NCBI RefSeq assembly: GCF_004362855.1
Contig: NZ_SNXW01000005.1
Span: forward strand, 62,001 to 126,000
Source of the DNA: Aquabacterium commune
Lineage (GTDB): Bacteria; Pseudomonadota; Gammaproteobacteria; Burkholderiales; Burkholderiaceae_C
DNA length: 64,000 nucleotides
Reading direction: 5' to 3'
Position numbers and translations under genes: made by a program. Under the pieces are notes generated by a model. The model worked only from the letters and a program-made list of their open reading frames with translations. It did no database searches and was not told the origin of the DNA. Of the stretch, positions 11,423 to 19,628 are shown one piece after another (the stretch's first letter is position 1; each line of letters opens with the position of its first letter).

Positions 11423-11816
11423 CGGCGCGGGCCTTCAGCACATCGAGCATGTCTTGCAACAAACGCACCGCATCGGCACGGACAAAGGCCGCCACCTGCA
11501 TGGCGGTCATCTCGTTGTAGGTGTGCGAGGTGAGATTTCGGAACTTGCGCATCTGCCCCCACCCCCCCTCATCGGTGATGACGCGGCGCTTGAACGCTTC
11601 GGGGATCACGGAATAAGCGTCTTCGTCCACGTCCACCCCTCGGGCGCGAAGCCAGCGAAAAGCGGCCTTCCAGCCGGCCTCGAAGGTGAACTCGAAGCGT
11701 TGGATCAGGGCGTCGCGCATGAAGTCGTCTTCAGGTTGCGCCAGCACCTCCACAAGGCGAGCCTGTGCGCGGGCGAAGTGGTCCAGGGCAAGCTGGAGGC
11801 GGTCGTCGATGGGCAT
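11415..11816 (-). CDS. hepT: HepT-like HEPN RNase toxin
   Basis: A 133-residue helical protein of the HEPN/nucleotidyltransferase-substrate-binding (HI0074-like) family. It carries an exact RX4HXY motif: R93, H98, Y100 in RNLTSHTY. In characterised HepT toxins this motif is the RNase active site, and the tyrosine is AMPylated by the partner MntA to silence it. The partner nucleotidyltransferase domain begins 8 bases before this gene ends, fused to the restriction subunit. I chose the ATG at 11816; an in-frame TTG at 11843 would add nine residues. The preceding gene ends 33 bases upstream. The toxin role is inferred from the family and the motif. Confidence 0.88.
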   Translation of the reverse strand: MPIDDRLQLALDHFARAQARLVEVLAQPEDDFMRDALIQRFEFTFEAGWKAAFRWLRARGVDVDEDAYSVIPEAFKRRVITDEGGWGQMRKFRNLTSHTYNEMTAMQVAAFVRADAVRLLQDMLDVLKARADE

Positions 11817-11849
11817 GGCGTTTGTTAGGTGGGTAACTTCCAAGGTGCT

Positions 11850-12671
11850 TCAAGCCATGAGACGCTGCAAAAAGGATGCATCGTTCCTTGCACTCCAACG
11901 CATCACTCCTGTGCTGTAGGTTTGCAAGATCGCCACCGCCTGTTCACTGATGGACTTGCTGGGCATGTGCGCGATGGCGTCTTGTCCGTCTTCAAGTGCA
12001 TCCGGTAGCTGCATGTCGTTGACCAACACAACTCGCTCGGCCTGAGGGCGTGTGTCTTTCAATTCCATCCAAGCAAAAGACGCCAGTTTGGCTGCTTGCA
12101 GGCTAGGAGAGGCCATCAATTTCAACAAACGCTCACGCCCTTTGCCAAGGGAAATGACGAAGTCCATAGGGTGATCAACGGTTCGGCCGGGTATTGGCAC
12201 ATTGGCAACGTAATGCGCATCACGCTCGTCTAAGAACTCTTTGACAATGGCAAAAAAATCGGACGACGTGCGCGGCGTTGCGCTCATCCACAAATCGTTC
12301 AAACGCGAAACGGCTGTGAGTAGAAAATGCGCGCGTTGCGCGAGGCTGTCAGGCGTTGCAACGGTGGTCAATCGACCGCCTTCGAAGCGCACACCGCAGC
12401 CAGCGATGGCATGCTCAACAATGCTCTGACGGCGCTCGGATTTGTCGATGCTCACGCCCATGTCCAGCAGATGCTCCAAGGTCTTGCCTGCGTCATGGAG
12501 CACCAACTCGCCGCCTTGGTGATCCAGGCAAATCTCGATGCCATCGTGGAAAGGATCCAGAAATGGTGTGCTCAAAACCTGCGATTGCCCGCGCTCGACC
12601 GTCAGGAAGCGATCTTTCAGCCACGCAAGGTACTCCCTGGCCAAGTCTGGCGCGCGTTGTTGGGTCGTCAT
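11850..12671 (-). CDS. DUF1828/DUF1829-like protein in the restriction operon
   Basis: A 273-residue soluble protein with no signal peptide or membrane segment. The N-terminal ~95 residues (DPFHDGIEICLDHQGG, ELVLHDAGKTLEHLLDMGV) match my memory of DUF1828, and the rest (FFAIVKEFLDERDAHY, PHPMDFVISLGKGRERL-like region, LVNDMQLPDALEDG) resembles DUF1829, often found joined to it. Its biochemical function is unknown to me. Its ATG overlaps the preceding gene's stop by four bases (ATGA), so it is translationally coupled to the 138-residue gene. It sits between mod and hepT, so a role in the defence module is likely. Confidence 0.75.
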   Translation of the reverse strand: MTTQQRAPDLAREYLAWLKDRFLTVERGQSQVLSTPFLDPFHDGIEICLDHQGGELVLHDAGKTLEHLLDMGVSIDKSERRQSIVEHAIAGCGVRFEGGRLTTVATPDSLAQRAHFLLTAVSRLNDLWMSATPRTSSDFFAIVKEFLDERDAHYVANVPIPGRTVDHPMDFVISLGKGRERLLKLMASPSLQAAKLASFAWMELKDTRPQAERVVLVNDMQLPDALEDGQDAIAHMPSKSISEQAVAILQTYSTGVMRWSARNDASFLQRLMA

Positions 12672-13084
12672 AACAAGGCCTCTTGCAGTCCAGCGGGGAA
12701 TCGTGTCCCGATGAGATCCAAAAACTTCACCAGCGTGTCCATGGGTCTGGCCACGTCATACCAGTCGATGGCCTCTGCCCAGGCCAAGCCCTCGCCCTCA
12801 CGGTACCAATGTAAGTGAGGGCCGCGCAGTACGTTGCCGTCAGGGTTGACATGCTGCGCAGCATTGTCGATGCGTGCAAGTGGAATGTGTCTGTCGCGCG
12901 TGCGCAGCTGCGCGGTGATTTCATGGGGATTGCGCTTCATGGAAAAGAGAAACTGCATCCCCCGATCTTCCACGGCGATCACCATCTCTTCCTGGCGCTG
13001 ATTTTCTTGCCATGTCACACATTCACGTGCCAGGGCCTCTTTGGCCAGCTTGATCAACTGATCAGCCCTCTGCTGTGTCAGCAT
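12668..13084 (-). CDS. Small protein of unknown function coupled to the DUF1828 gene
   Basis: A 138-residue soluble protein that I do not recognise with certainty; the pattern RHIPLARIDNAAQHVNPDG followed by GPHLHWYREGEGLAWA recalls an uncharacterised family (DUF6978, from memory). A purine-rich GAGGGTGGG lies just upstream of the ATG. It starts 55 bases after the mod stop and overlaps the next gene by ATGA. The conserved-looking His/Asn/Asp residues in the middle could form a binding or catalytic site. It may be one half of a second two-gene module with the DUF1828 protein. Confidence 0.7.
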   Translation of the reverse strand: MLTQQRADQLIKLAKEALARECVTWQENQRQEEMVIAVEDRGMQFLFSMKRNPHEITAQLRTRDRHIPLARIDNAAQHVNPDGNVLRGPHLHWYREGEGLAWAEAIDWYDVARPMDTLVKFLDLIGTRFPAGLQEALL

Positions 13085-13139
13085 TTCCCACCCTCGTTGT
13101 CGTTATGTATGACCCCGATTCTGAATCAGTTGGTACGGC

Positions 13140-15050
13140 TCAGGCCTCGCGGTACAGCGCAAACGGCAGCGGCGCGTAGTCCACACCGCACGCCTTGAGC
13201 TGCTTGTTGCTGAGGTACTTGGCCGGCGCAAAGACCAAGTGCCCCTTGGGCACGCGTCCCAGAGCCTTGTCGTGCGCCAGGCCCCAGGCCTGCATGGCCT
13301 GCGCCCGGCTGAGCACCAAAGCGGCCTCAGGGCTTTTGAGGTAGTTCACATCGGGCTGGTAGATGAGCCAGACGTGCTTGTCCAGTGCCTCGCCCAAGTA
13401 GTGCGTGGGTGCGCCTTTGGGCAGGGGCTGCAAAGTGCCGCCGGTGGCGGTGTAGAACAGCCAGGCGCCCAGGGCTTCAAAAGCGGGCAGGCGTTCACCG
13501 CTGAGCAGTTTTTCAAGCTCAACGGCCTCGCCCAAAGTGCAGTAGGTGAAGCTGCCGCCCAGGCCGGGGGCCATTTCGCTGATGCGGCGCACGCCTTCGA
13601 CGCGCAGAACGCCATCGTCGATCTTGGCTTCGATTTTGTCGAAGCGGGGGCGATGGGATTTTCCTTGTGCGGTGGCCACTGCTGCCGATGCAGATTGGGC
13701 TTGCTCAACAAGGTCACCGCCTGCAGCACCTTCATCGGCCAGGCCGTGTTCGCGCTTGAGGGCGTCGATCTTGGCCAGCCATTGCTCGGCCTTTTTGAAC
13801 TGCGTGAGGGTGATTTTTTCTTCGAGCAGGGTTTCGCGCTGGGTGCCCGACCACGCATAGCCTTTGATGGCGCGGCGCACGCGCTCTGCTGTGAGCGTGT
13901 CGGCATAGGCTTCGCCTTCGACCAGAATGAACTTGCGCTGCCCGCCGTCTTTGGCATTGGCCTTGAGCACTGCGTGGGCGGTGGTGCCGGAGCCGGCGAA
14001 GGAGTCGAGGATGAGGGCGTTTTCGTCTGCGCCGATCTCCAGCACGCGCTCGATCAACGCAACCGGCTTGGGCGTGATGGTGCTTTCTTGATTTTTAAGC
14101 ACGCCCATTTCAAGCAAGGTTTTTTTGGCGTCTTGCGTGTGGCCCACTTCATCGTAGAACCAGAGTGTTTGTGGGACGCGGCCTTGCTTGACTTCGCTGA
14201 GGTAACGCTTTATCGCAGGTATGTTATTTCCATCCTCTCCCCACCAAATTCGTCCCTCAGCATCCATTTCTTTGAACTTTGACTCTTTGACGCGCCAGTA
14301 GCTGCCCGGGGGTGGCCCCTCAATGATGCGACCGCTTGGACATGTGATGGGATATGTCCCTTCGCTGTAAAAGTTGCGCGCAGACAAATCGCTGGCCTTC
14401 CAAGGGCCACGTTTGTCATTGCCTTGGTTTTCATAGCGCGCATCCATCTCTGCAGTGCGCTCGAGCAGTCGAGGCCGCCACAACGCTCGGTCTTTCGCGA
14501 TAACCAACAAATGGTCGTGGTCTTCGCTGAAAAACTGCGCCGTGCTTTTGGGCGAGTAGTTCTTCTGCCAAATCACATTGGCAATGAACGCGTCTTCCCC
14601 AAAAATCTCATCCAACACCATCCGCGCCCGGTGCACCTCGTTGTCGTCCAGCGTGATCCAGATCGAGCCGCGCTCGCTCAGCAGTTCGCGCAGCAGCACC
14701 AGGCGGGGCCACATCATGCACAACCACTTGTCGTGGCGCAGCATGTCTTCGCCGTCCACCGGGTTGGTGTTCAGCCACTCTTTCATGATGGGCGAGTTCA
14801 CGCCGTCGCTGTAGCACCAGCCTTCGTTGCCGGTGTTGTAGGGCGGGTCAATGAAGATCAAATCAACCGAGCCGGCATAGCGTGGCAGCAGGCTTTTGAG
14901 CGCGTGCAGGTTGTCGCCATGCACCACGAGGTTGCCGTTCAAATCGGCCGGGCCCACGCCTTTGGCCGCGTCTGCCACCAGCGGGCGGTAGGGCACGCTC
15001 AGGTGGTGGTTGTAGACGTACTCTTTGCCTTTGAAGACGATTTCGGGCAT
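13140..15050 (-). CDS. Type III restriction-modification DNA methyltransferase (Mod)
   Basis: A 636-residue beta-class N6-adenine methyltransferase, first gene of the five-gene operon. Catalytic motif IV DPPYNTGN is preceded by DLIFI around residue 67, and the SAM-binding motif I appears later as DSFAGSGTTAHAV (around residue 345), the order expected for Mod subunits. The middle region should carry target recognition; the specificity cannot be read. The C-terminal ~200 residues include a VEGVRRISEM helix and a final LPFALYREA. Mod protects host DNA and provides sequence recognition for Res. The partner Res lies ~1.7 kb downstream, separated by three small genes, instead of directly adjacent as usual. 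Confidence 0.93.
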   Translation of the reverse strand: MPEIVFKGKEYVYNHHLSVPYRPLVADAAKGVGPADLNGNLVVHGDNLHALKSLLPRYAGSVDLIFIDPPYNTGNEGWCYSDGVNSPIMKEWLNTNPVDGEDMLRHDKWLCMMWPRLVLLRELLSERGSIWITLDDNEVHRARMVLDEIFGEDAFIANVIWQKNYSPKSTAQFFSEDHDHLLVIAKDRALWRPRLLERTAEMDARYENQGNDKRGPWKASDLSARNFYSEGTYPITCPSGRIIEGPPPGSYWRVKESKFKEMDAEGRIWWGEDGNNIPAIKRYLSEVKQGRVPQTLWFYDEVGHTQDAKKTLLEMGVLKNQESTITPKPVALIERVLEIGADENALILDSFAGSGTTAHAVLKANAKDGGQRKFILVEGEAYADTLTAERVRRAIKGYAWSGTQRETLLEEKITLTQFKKAEQWLAKIDALKREHGLADEGAAGGDLVEQAQSASAAVATAQGKSHRPRFDKIEAKIDDGVLRVEGVRRISEMAPGLGGSFTYCTLGEAVELEKLLSGERLPAFEALGAWLFYTATGGTLQPLPKGAPTHYLGEALDKHVWLIYQPDVNYLKSPEAALVLSRAQAMQAWGLAHDKALGRVPKGHLVFAPAKYLSNKQLKACGVDYAPLPFALYREA

Positions 15051-15082
15051 TGGCGTGGTGCGCTGGGGAAACAGCGGCTCAT

Positions 15083-15116
15083 TCTATAAGGCAGCCGCCA
15101 ATGTGCTGCCAATGTG
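15083..15116 (-). promoter_or_regulatory. Candidate promoter and direct-repeat operator of the restriction operon
   Basis: On the minus strand, TTGGCA (15107-15112) and TATAGA (15083-15088) are spaced by 18 bases and could be a sigma-70 promoter for mod. The region holds two copies of GCCAATGTG (15097-15105 and 15108-15116, plus-strand reading) at an 11-bp period. One copy overlaps the -35 box, the geometry expected of an operator. Seen by eye only. Confidence 0.35.
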
Positions 15117-15137
15117 GGTCGGGCAGAATCGGCCCCC

Positions 15138-16055
15138 ATGTCCCGCCTGTTCGCCCTGCTGTCCGCCTGGCCGCTGTCCCTGCTGCACCCCCTCGGTTCG
15201 CTGCTGGGCTGGCTGGCTTTCCTGCTCTCGCCCACCTACCGCCGCCGCCTGGTGGCGCATGGGCGTGCCGCGGGCCTGAGCGCTTGGCGCGTGGCCGGTG
15301 CCGTCGCGCACGCCGGCAAGATGGTCGGTGAACTGCCGCTGCTGTGGGGCCGCCCGCGCGACCGGGCCTTGGGCGACGCCGTGCAATGGGTGCACCCCGA
15401 GGTGGTGACGCAGGCCCTGGCAGAGGGGCGCGGCCTGTTGCTGCTCACGCCGCACCTGGGCTGCTTCGAAATCACCGCGCAGGCTTATGCCGAGCGCTTC
15501 GGCGCCCAGCAGCCCATCACGGCGCTGTACCGCCCAGCCAAGCAAGCATGGCTGGCAGAGATGATGAAGAACGCGCGCAACCGCCCCGGCATGCTGACCA
15601 GCCCCGCCACGCTGGGCGGCGTGCGCCAGATGCTGCGTGCGCTCAAATCGGGCCAGACCGTGGGCCTGCTGCCCGACCAAGTGCCGCCCGAGGGCATGGG
15701 CGTGTGGGCGCCGTTTTTTGGCCGTTCGGCCTACACCATGACGATGGCCGCCAAGCTGGTGGCGCAAACCCGCTGCGCCGTCGTGCTGCTGCGCGGCGAG
15801 CGCCTGGGGCCGCTGGCGCGCTGGCACCGTGGCTGCGCCTACGTGGTGCACGCGGCGCGGGTGTCGCCCGAAACCGAAGCGGTGCTGGCCTCGGGCGATG
15901 CGGCACAATCCGCAGCCGCCATCAACCAGCTCATGGAAAGCCTCATCATGCAAGCGCCCGAGCAGTACCTGTGGGGCTACAACCGCTACAAGGGCCCGCG
16001 TTCCGACATCCTGACCTCGGCCACCACGGCCCCGGGCGACAAGGACCGCGCATGA
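15138..16055 (+). CDS. Lipid A biosynthesis (LpxL/HtrB-family) acyltransferase, first copy
   Basis: A 305-residue inner-membrane-associated acyltransferase that adds a secondary acyl chain to lipid A precursors. The N-terminus is hydrophobic (MSRLFALLSAWPLSLLHPLG), a membrane anchor. The catalytic HX4(D/E) box is visible as HLGCFE in LLLLTPHLGCFEIT, and the second motif region VGLLPDQVP is typical. The C-terminal YLWGYNRYKG motif is also typical. ATG 15138 is preferred over GTG 15114. It overlaps the next acyltransferase by ATGA, so the pair is translationally coupled; the two probably act at different acylation steps. It is divergent from the restriction operon. Confidence 0.9.
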   Translation: MSRLFALLSAWPLSLLHPLGSLLGWLAFLLSPTYRRRLVAHGRAAGLSAWRVAGAVAHAGKMVGELPLLWGRPRDRALGDAVQWVHPEVVTQALAEGRGLLLLTPHLGCFEITAQAYAERFGAQQPITALYRPAKQAWLAEMMKNARNRPGMLTSPATLGGVRQMLRALKSGQTVGLLPDQVPPEGMGVWAPFFGRSAYTMTMAAKLVAQTRCAVVLLRGERLGPLARWHRGCAYVVHAARVSPETEAVLASGDAAQSAAAINQLMESLIMQAPEQYLWGYNRYKGPRSDILTSATTAPGDKDRA

Positions 16056-16954
16056 GCGCCAAGGACGTGGGCATCCGCGCCGGGCTGGCGCTGCTCTGGC
16101 TGTTGCACTGGCTGCCCCTGCCTGCGCTGGCCGCCCTGGCACGCGGCGTCGGCGCCCTGCTCTACCGCCTGGCGGGTTCGCGCCGCAAAGTCGGCCTGCG
16201 CAACCTCGCCTTGTGCTTCCCTGACATGCCGCTGGCCGAGCGCAAAGTGCTGCTCCGGCAGCATTTCCAGTGGCTCACGCAGAGCCTGCTGGACCGCGCC
16301 GTGCTCTGGTGGGCGCCGCCCGCGCGCATCCGGGGGTTGATCCAGGTCGAGGGTGACATCGGTCTGGCCGAGCGCGTCTGGCGCGAAGAGGGCCGCGCCA
16401 CCATGTGGCTGTGCCCGCACTTCGTCGGCCTCGATGTGGCGGGCGCGGCCATCCTGCTGTGCCAAAAGCAACCCGGCGCCTCCATTTACCAGGCGCAAAG
16501 CCACCCCCTGCTCGACCGCCTCATGAAACAGGGCCGCCTGCGCTTTGGCAACGCGGACATCTTCCCGCGCCAGGACTCCATCAAGCCGCTGCTGCGCGCC
16601 ATCAAGGTGGGCCACGGCTTCTTCAACCTGCCCGACATGGATTTCGGCATGCGGGATGCCGCCTTCGTGCCCTTCTTCGGCGTGCCCGCCGCCACGTTGC
16701 TGGCGCCCTCGCGCATGTCGCGCATGCTGAACATGGTGGTGCAACCCGTGATCGCCGAACTGCTGCCCAACGGGCGCGGCTGGAAGGTCAAGTTCCTGCC
16801 GCCGCTGGCCCACTTTCCCACGAAGGACGCCGAGGCCGACACGCTCGCGCTGAACCGCTTCATCGAAGGCGAAATCCTGAAAAGCCCGGCCCAGTACCTG
16901 TGGGTGCACAAGCGCTTCAAGACCCGTCCTCCGGGCGAGCCCGGCCTTTATTGA
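16052..16954 (+). CDS. Lipid A biosynthesis (LpxL/LpxM-family) acyltransferase, second copy
   Basis: A 300-residue paralogue of the preceding acyltransferase. An N-terminal hydrophobic stretch (residues ~9-40) anchors it at the inner membrane. The HX4D catalytic box is HFVGLD in LCPHFVGLDVAG, followed by FFNLPDMDFG and the C-terminal YLWVHKRFKTRP motif that ends most members. It begins inside the stop codon of the first copy. Tandem acyltransferases of this kind are common in Burkholderiales; which acyl position each modifies cannot be told from sequence. Confidence 0.92.
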   Translation: MSAKDVGIRAGLALLWLLHWLPLPALAALARGVGALLYRLAGSRRKVGLRNLALCFPDMPLAERKVLLRQHFQWLTQSLLDRAVLWWAPPARIRGLIQVEGDIGLAERVWREEGRATMWLCPHFVGLDVAGAAILLCQKQPGASIYQAQSHPLLDRLMKQGRLRFGNADIFPRQDSIKPLLRAIKVGHGFFNLPDMDFGMRDAAFVPFFGVPAATLLAPSRMSRMLNMVVQPVIAELLPNGRGWKVKFLPPLAHFPTKDAEADTLALNRFIEGEILKSPAQYLWVHKRFKTRPPGEPGLY

Positions 16955-16981
16955 CCCACGTCAAGCGGGCGGAAAACCGAC

Positions 16982-17009
16982 TCAAGTTTGCCCCGCCAAG
17001 CGCCGATAC
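16982..17009 (+). promoter_or_regulatory. Sigma-28 (FliA)-like flagellar promoter upstream of the chemoreceptor
   Basis: TCAA(GTTT) at 16982-16989 and GCCGATAC at 17002-17009, with 16 bases between TCAA and the -10 box. The class-3 flagellar consensus is TAAA-N15-GCCGATAA. The -10 matches 7 of 8 positions. It lies 59 bases before the chemoreceptor start, consistent with co-regulation with motility. Confidence 0.55.
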
Positions 17010-17067
17010 CAAAACACGCTGTGAAAGGGCCACGCCCGTGGTTCGCACTGGCGAGGAGTTTTGGTTC

Positions 17068-18636
17068 ATGACCTGGATCACATGGCTGCGGGGCTTCTCC
17101 ATCCGGTCCCGCCTGATCGCTTGCATGGCGTTGGTGGTGGCGATTGGCACCATCGTGGGCGTGGGCATGAGTTGGCGCCTGCTGTCGCTCAAGGGTGAGT
17201 TCGACACCTTCGCTCAGCAGGAATTCACCGCCACGCAGCGCATGGCGACGCTGGCCTTGAGCCTCAGCAAGCTGCGCGGCCAAGAGAAGGCCGCCATCAT
17301 CAACACCGGCGATTCGGTCACCGCCGAGAACCACTTCAAAGCCTGGAAGGCGGCGTTGGTGGAATCGGGCCAAGCCGCGCAGGCGCTGGTCGCGGCGGCG
17401 CCGAACGCGCAAATCCGCCAGGCGGCCGAGACCGTCAAGGCCAAGCTCGACACCTACGGCAAGGGCCTCACGCCCACGCTGGAGCTGATCGTTTCCAACG
17501 CGCTGGGCTCGTCGGCCGAGGCCTACCAATCGAGCGAGCCGGCCCGCGCCGAAGCCGACCAGGTCGAGGTGATCGCTGCCAAGCTCAATGGCGACGTCAC
17601 CGATTTGGCCGACCGCCACCGCGATGCCGTGGCCGACGAAGTCACCGCCGCCATCACCGCGCTGTGGGCGCTGCTGATGTCGCCGGGCATCGTTTTCCTG
17701 CCGCTGATGGCCGCGACGATTTTCTCCATCACCGGGCCGCTCAAGCGCGCCGAAGACATCACCCAGGCCATCGCCCACGGCGACCTCACCCGCGAGATCA
17801 AGCCCAATGGCAAGGACGAAATCGCCCACCTGATGACGTCGATGCGGACGATGCAGGACGGCCTGCGCCAGATGGTGGCCTCGGTGCGCGACTCGTCCGA
17901 GAGCATGCTGACGGCGTCCACCGAAATCGCGGCGGGCAACCAGGACCTGTCCACCCGCACCGAACAAACCGCGTCGAACCTGCAGGAAGCCGCGTCTTCG
18001 ATGGACCAGCTCAGCAAGACCGTGGAGCACTCGGCCGATTCGGCCAACGAGGCCAACCACCTCGCCACGACGGCCAGCCAGCGCGCCAGTGCCGGTGGCG
18101 AGGTCGTGGGCAGCGTGGTGCAGCACATGAACGAGATCAGCGAGGCCTCGCGCAAGATCGCCGACATCATCGGCGTGATCGATGGCATCGCCTTCCAGAC
18201 CAACATCCTGGCGCTCAATGCCGCGGTGGAAGCTGCCCGGGCCGGCGAACAGGGCCGCGGCTTCGCGGTGGTGGCTGGCGAGGTGCGCTCGCTGGCGCAG
18301 CGCTCGGCCGAAGCCGCCCGCGAGATCAAGGGCCTGATCGGCCAGTCCACCGAGCGGGTGGAAGTGGGCTCGCAAAAGGTGCGCGAGGCCGGCGAGGTCA
18401 TGAGCGAGATCGTCAACGCCATCCAGCGCGTGTCCCTGGCCATGGGCGAGGTGGCCGACGCCACCCGCCAGCAGTCCAGCGGCATCGGCCAGGTCACGCA
18501 GTCGGTGACCCAGCTGGACCACATGACGCAGCAAAACGCGGCCCTGGTGGAGCAGTCCGCCGCGGCGGCTGACAGCCTGCGCCAGCAAGCCATCGACCTG
18601 TCGCAAACGGTGCAGCGCTTCCACATCCAGGCTTGA
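17068..18636 (+). CDS. Methyl-accepting chemotaxis protein
   Basis: A 522-residue chemoreceptor. One transmembrane helix at about residues 15-38, a ~160-residue periplasmic four-helix-bundle-type sensor, a second helix around 190-215, then HAMP and a cytoplasmic signalling domain. The hairpin tip is canonical: DIIGVIDGIAFQTNILALNAA followed by VEAARAGEQGRGFAVVAGEVR. The length and order match Tar/Tsr-type receptors. It lacks the CheR-tethering NWETF-type pentapeptide (it ends QRFHIQA). The start at 17068 has GAGGAG upstream. Ligand is unknown. Confidence 0.95.
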   Translation: MTWITWLRGFSIRSRLIACMALVVAIGTIVGVGMSWRLLSLKGEFDTFAQQEFTATQRMATLALSLSKLRGQEKAAIINTGDSVTAENHFKAWKAALVESGQAAQALVAAAPNAQIRQAAETVKAKLDTYGKGLTPTLELIVSNALGSSAEAYQSSEPARAEADQVEVIAAKLNGDVTDLADRHRDAVADEVTAAITALWALLMSPGIVFLPLMAATIFSITGPLKRAEDITQAIAHGDLTREIKPNGKDEIAHLMTSMRTMQDGLRQMVASVRDSSESMLTASTEIAAGNQDLSTRTEQTASNLQEAASSMDQLSKTVEHSADSANEANHLATTASQRASAGGEVVGSVVQHMNEISEASRKIADIIGVIDGIAFQTNILALNAAVEAARAGEQGRGFAVVAGEVRSLAQRSAEAAREIKGLIGQSTERVEVGSQKVREAGEVMSEIVNAIQRVSLAMGEVADATRQQSSGIGQVTQSVTQLDHMTQQNAALVEQSAAAADSLRQQAIDLSQTVQRFHIQA

Positions 18637-18719
18637 CGCTGCGGCAGGCCACGCGCCCGCCCGCAAACTGCCCGCTAAGTGCCCGCAGAGCGTCACAGAC
18701 AGGCGGATAATCGGCAGCC

Positions 18720-19610
18720 ATGAAGCTGCGTTTCACCAAGATGCACGGCGCGGGCAACGACTTCGTCGTGCTCGACGCCACCCGCGGGCCGCTGGCACAA
18801 GGTCTGACCTTGAGCGCGGCCCAGTACCGCTTCCTGGCCGACCGGCGCTTTGGCATCGGCGCCGACCAGATCCTCATCGTCGAGCCCGGCGACCCGGCCC
18901 GCGGCACCGACTTCACCTACCGCATCGTGAACGCCGACGGCGGCGAGGTCGAGCAGTGCGGCAATGGCGCGCGCTGTTTCGCCCGCTTCGTGCACGACAC
19001 CGGCCTGACCGCGAAAGACGTGATCCGCGTGCAGACGATGAAGGCTGTCATTGAGCCCCGCCTGCAGGCCGATGGCCGCGTCACCGTGGACATGGGCGCG
19101 CCCTTCCTCGTGCCCGCCGAGGTGCCCTTCGATGGCGCCGGCCTGACGCCCCAGCTCGTCAACGGCTGTGAGCTGTGGCCGCTGCCACTGGCCGATTACC
19201 CGGTCGACGTGGCCGTGGTGTCCATGGGCAACCCGCACGCCGTGCTGCGCGTGGACAGCGCCGAACACGCCCCGGTGGAAGAGCTCGGCCCCCAGATCGA
19301 AAGCCATGCGCGCTTCCCGCGCCGCGTCAACGCCGGCTTCATGGAGGTCGTTGACCGCGGCCACATCCGCCTGCGCGTGTTCGAGCGCGGCTCCGGCGAA
19401 ACGCTGGCCTGCGGTTCGGGCGCTTGCGCGGCCGTGGTGGCGGGCATCCGCCTGGGCTGGCTCGATGCCACCGTGCACGTGGACATGCCGGGCGGCCGCC
19501 TGACCATCGCCTGGGCCGGCCCCGGTCAGCCGGTGATGATGACCGGCCCGGCCGTCAAGGTGTTTGATGGCGAGATTGACATCCCGGACACCGACGTCCC
19601 TGAACTCTGA
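18720..19610 (+). CDS. dapF: Diaminopimelate epimerase
   Basis: A 296-residue cytoplasmic enzyme converting LL- to meso-diaminopimelate for lysine and peptidoglycan synthesis. The N-terminal [14 protein letters not shown] and the two catalytic cysteines in CGNGARC and [10 protein letters not shown] are all present, so it should be active. It begins a dapF-DUF484-(PEP-CTERM)-xerC run that resembles the conserved dapF-DUF484-xerC cluster of many proteobacteria. Confidence 0.97.
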   Translation: MKLRFTKMHGAGNDFVVLDATRGPLAQGLTLSAAQYRFLADRRFGIGADQILIVEPGDPARGTDFTYRIVNADGGEVEQCGNGARCFARFVHDTGLTAKDVIRVQTMKAVIEPRLQADGRVTVDMGAPFLVPAEVPFDGAGLTPQLVNGCELWPLPLADYPVDVAVVSMGNPHAVLRVDSAEHAPVEELGPQIESHARFPRRVNAGFMEVVDRGHIRLRVFERGSGETLACGSGACAAVVAGIRLGWLDATVHVDMPGGRLTIAWAGPGQPVMMTGPAVKVFDGEIDIPDTDVPEL

Positions 19611-19628
19611 GTTGCGAGCACCCCTGAC

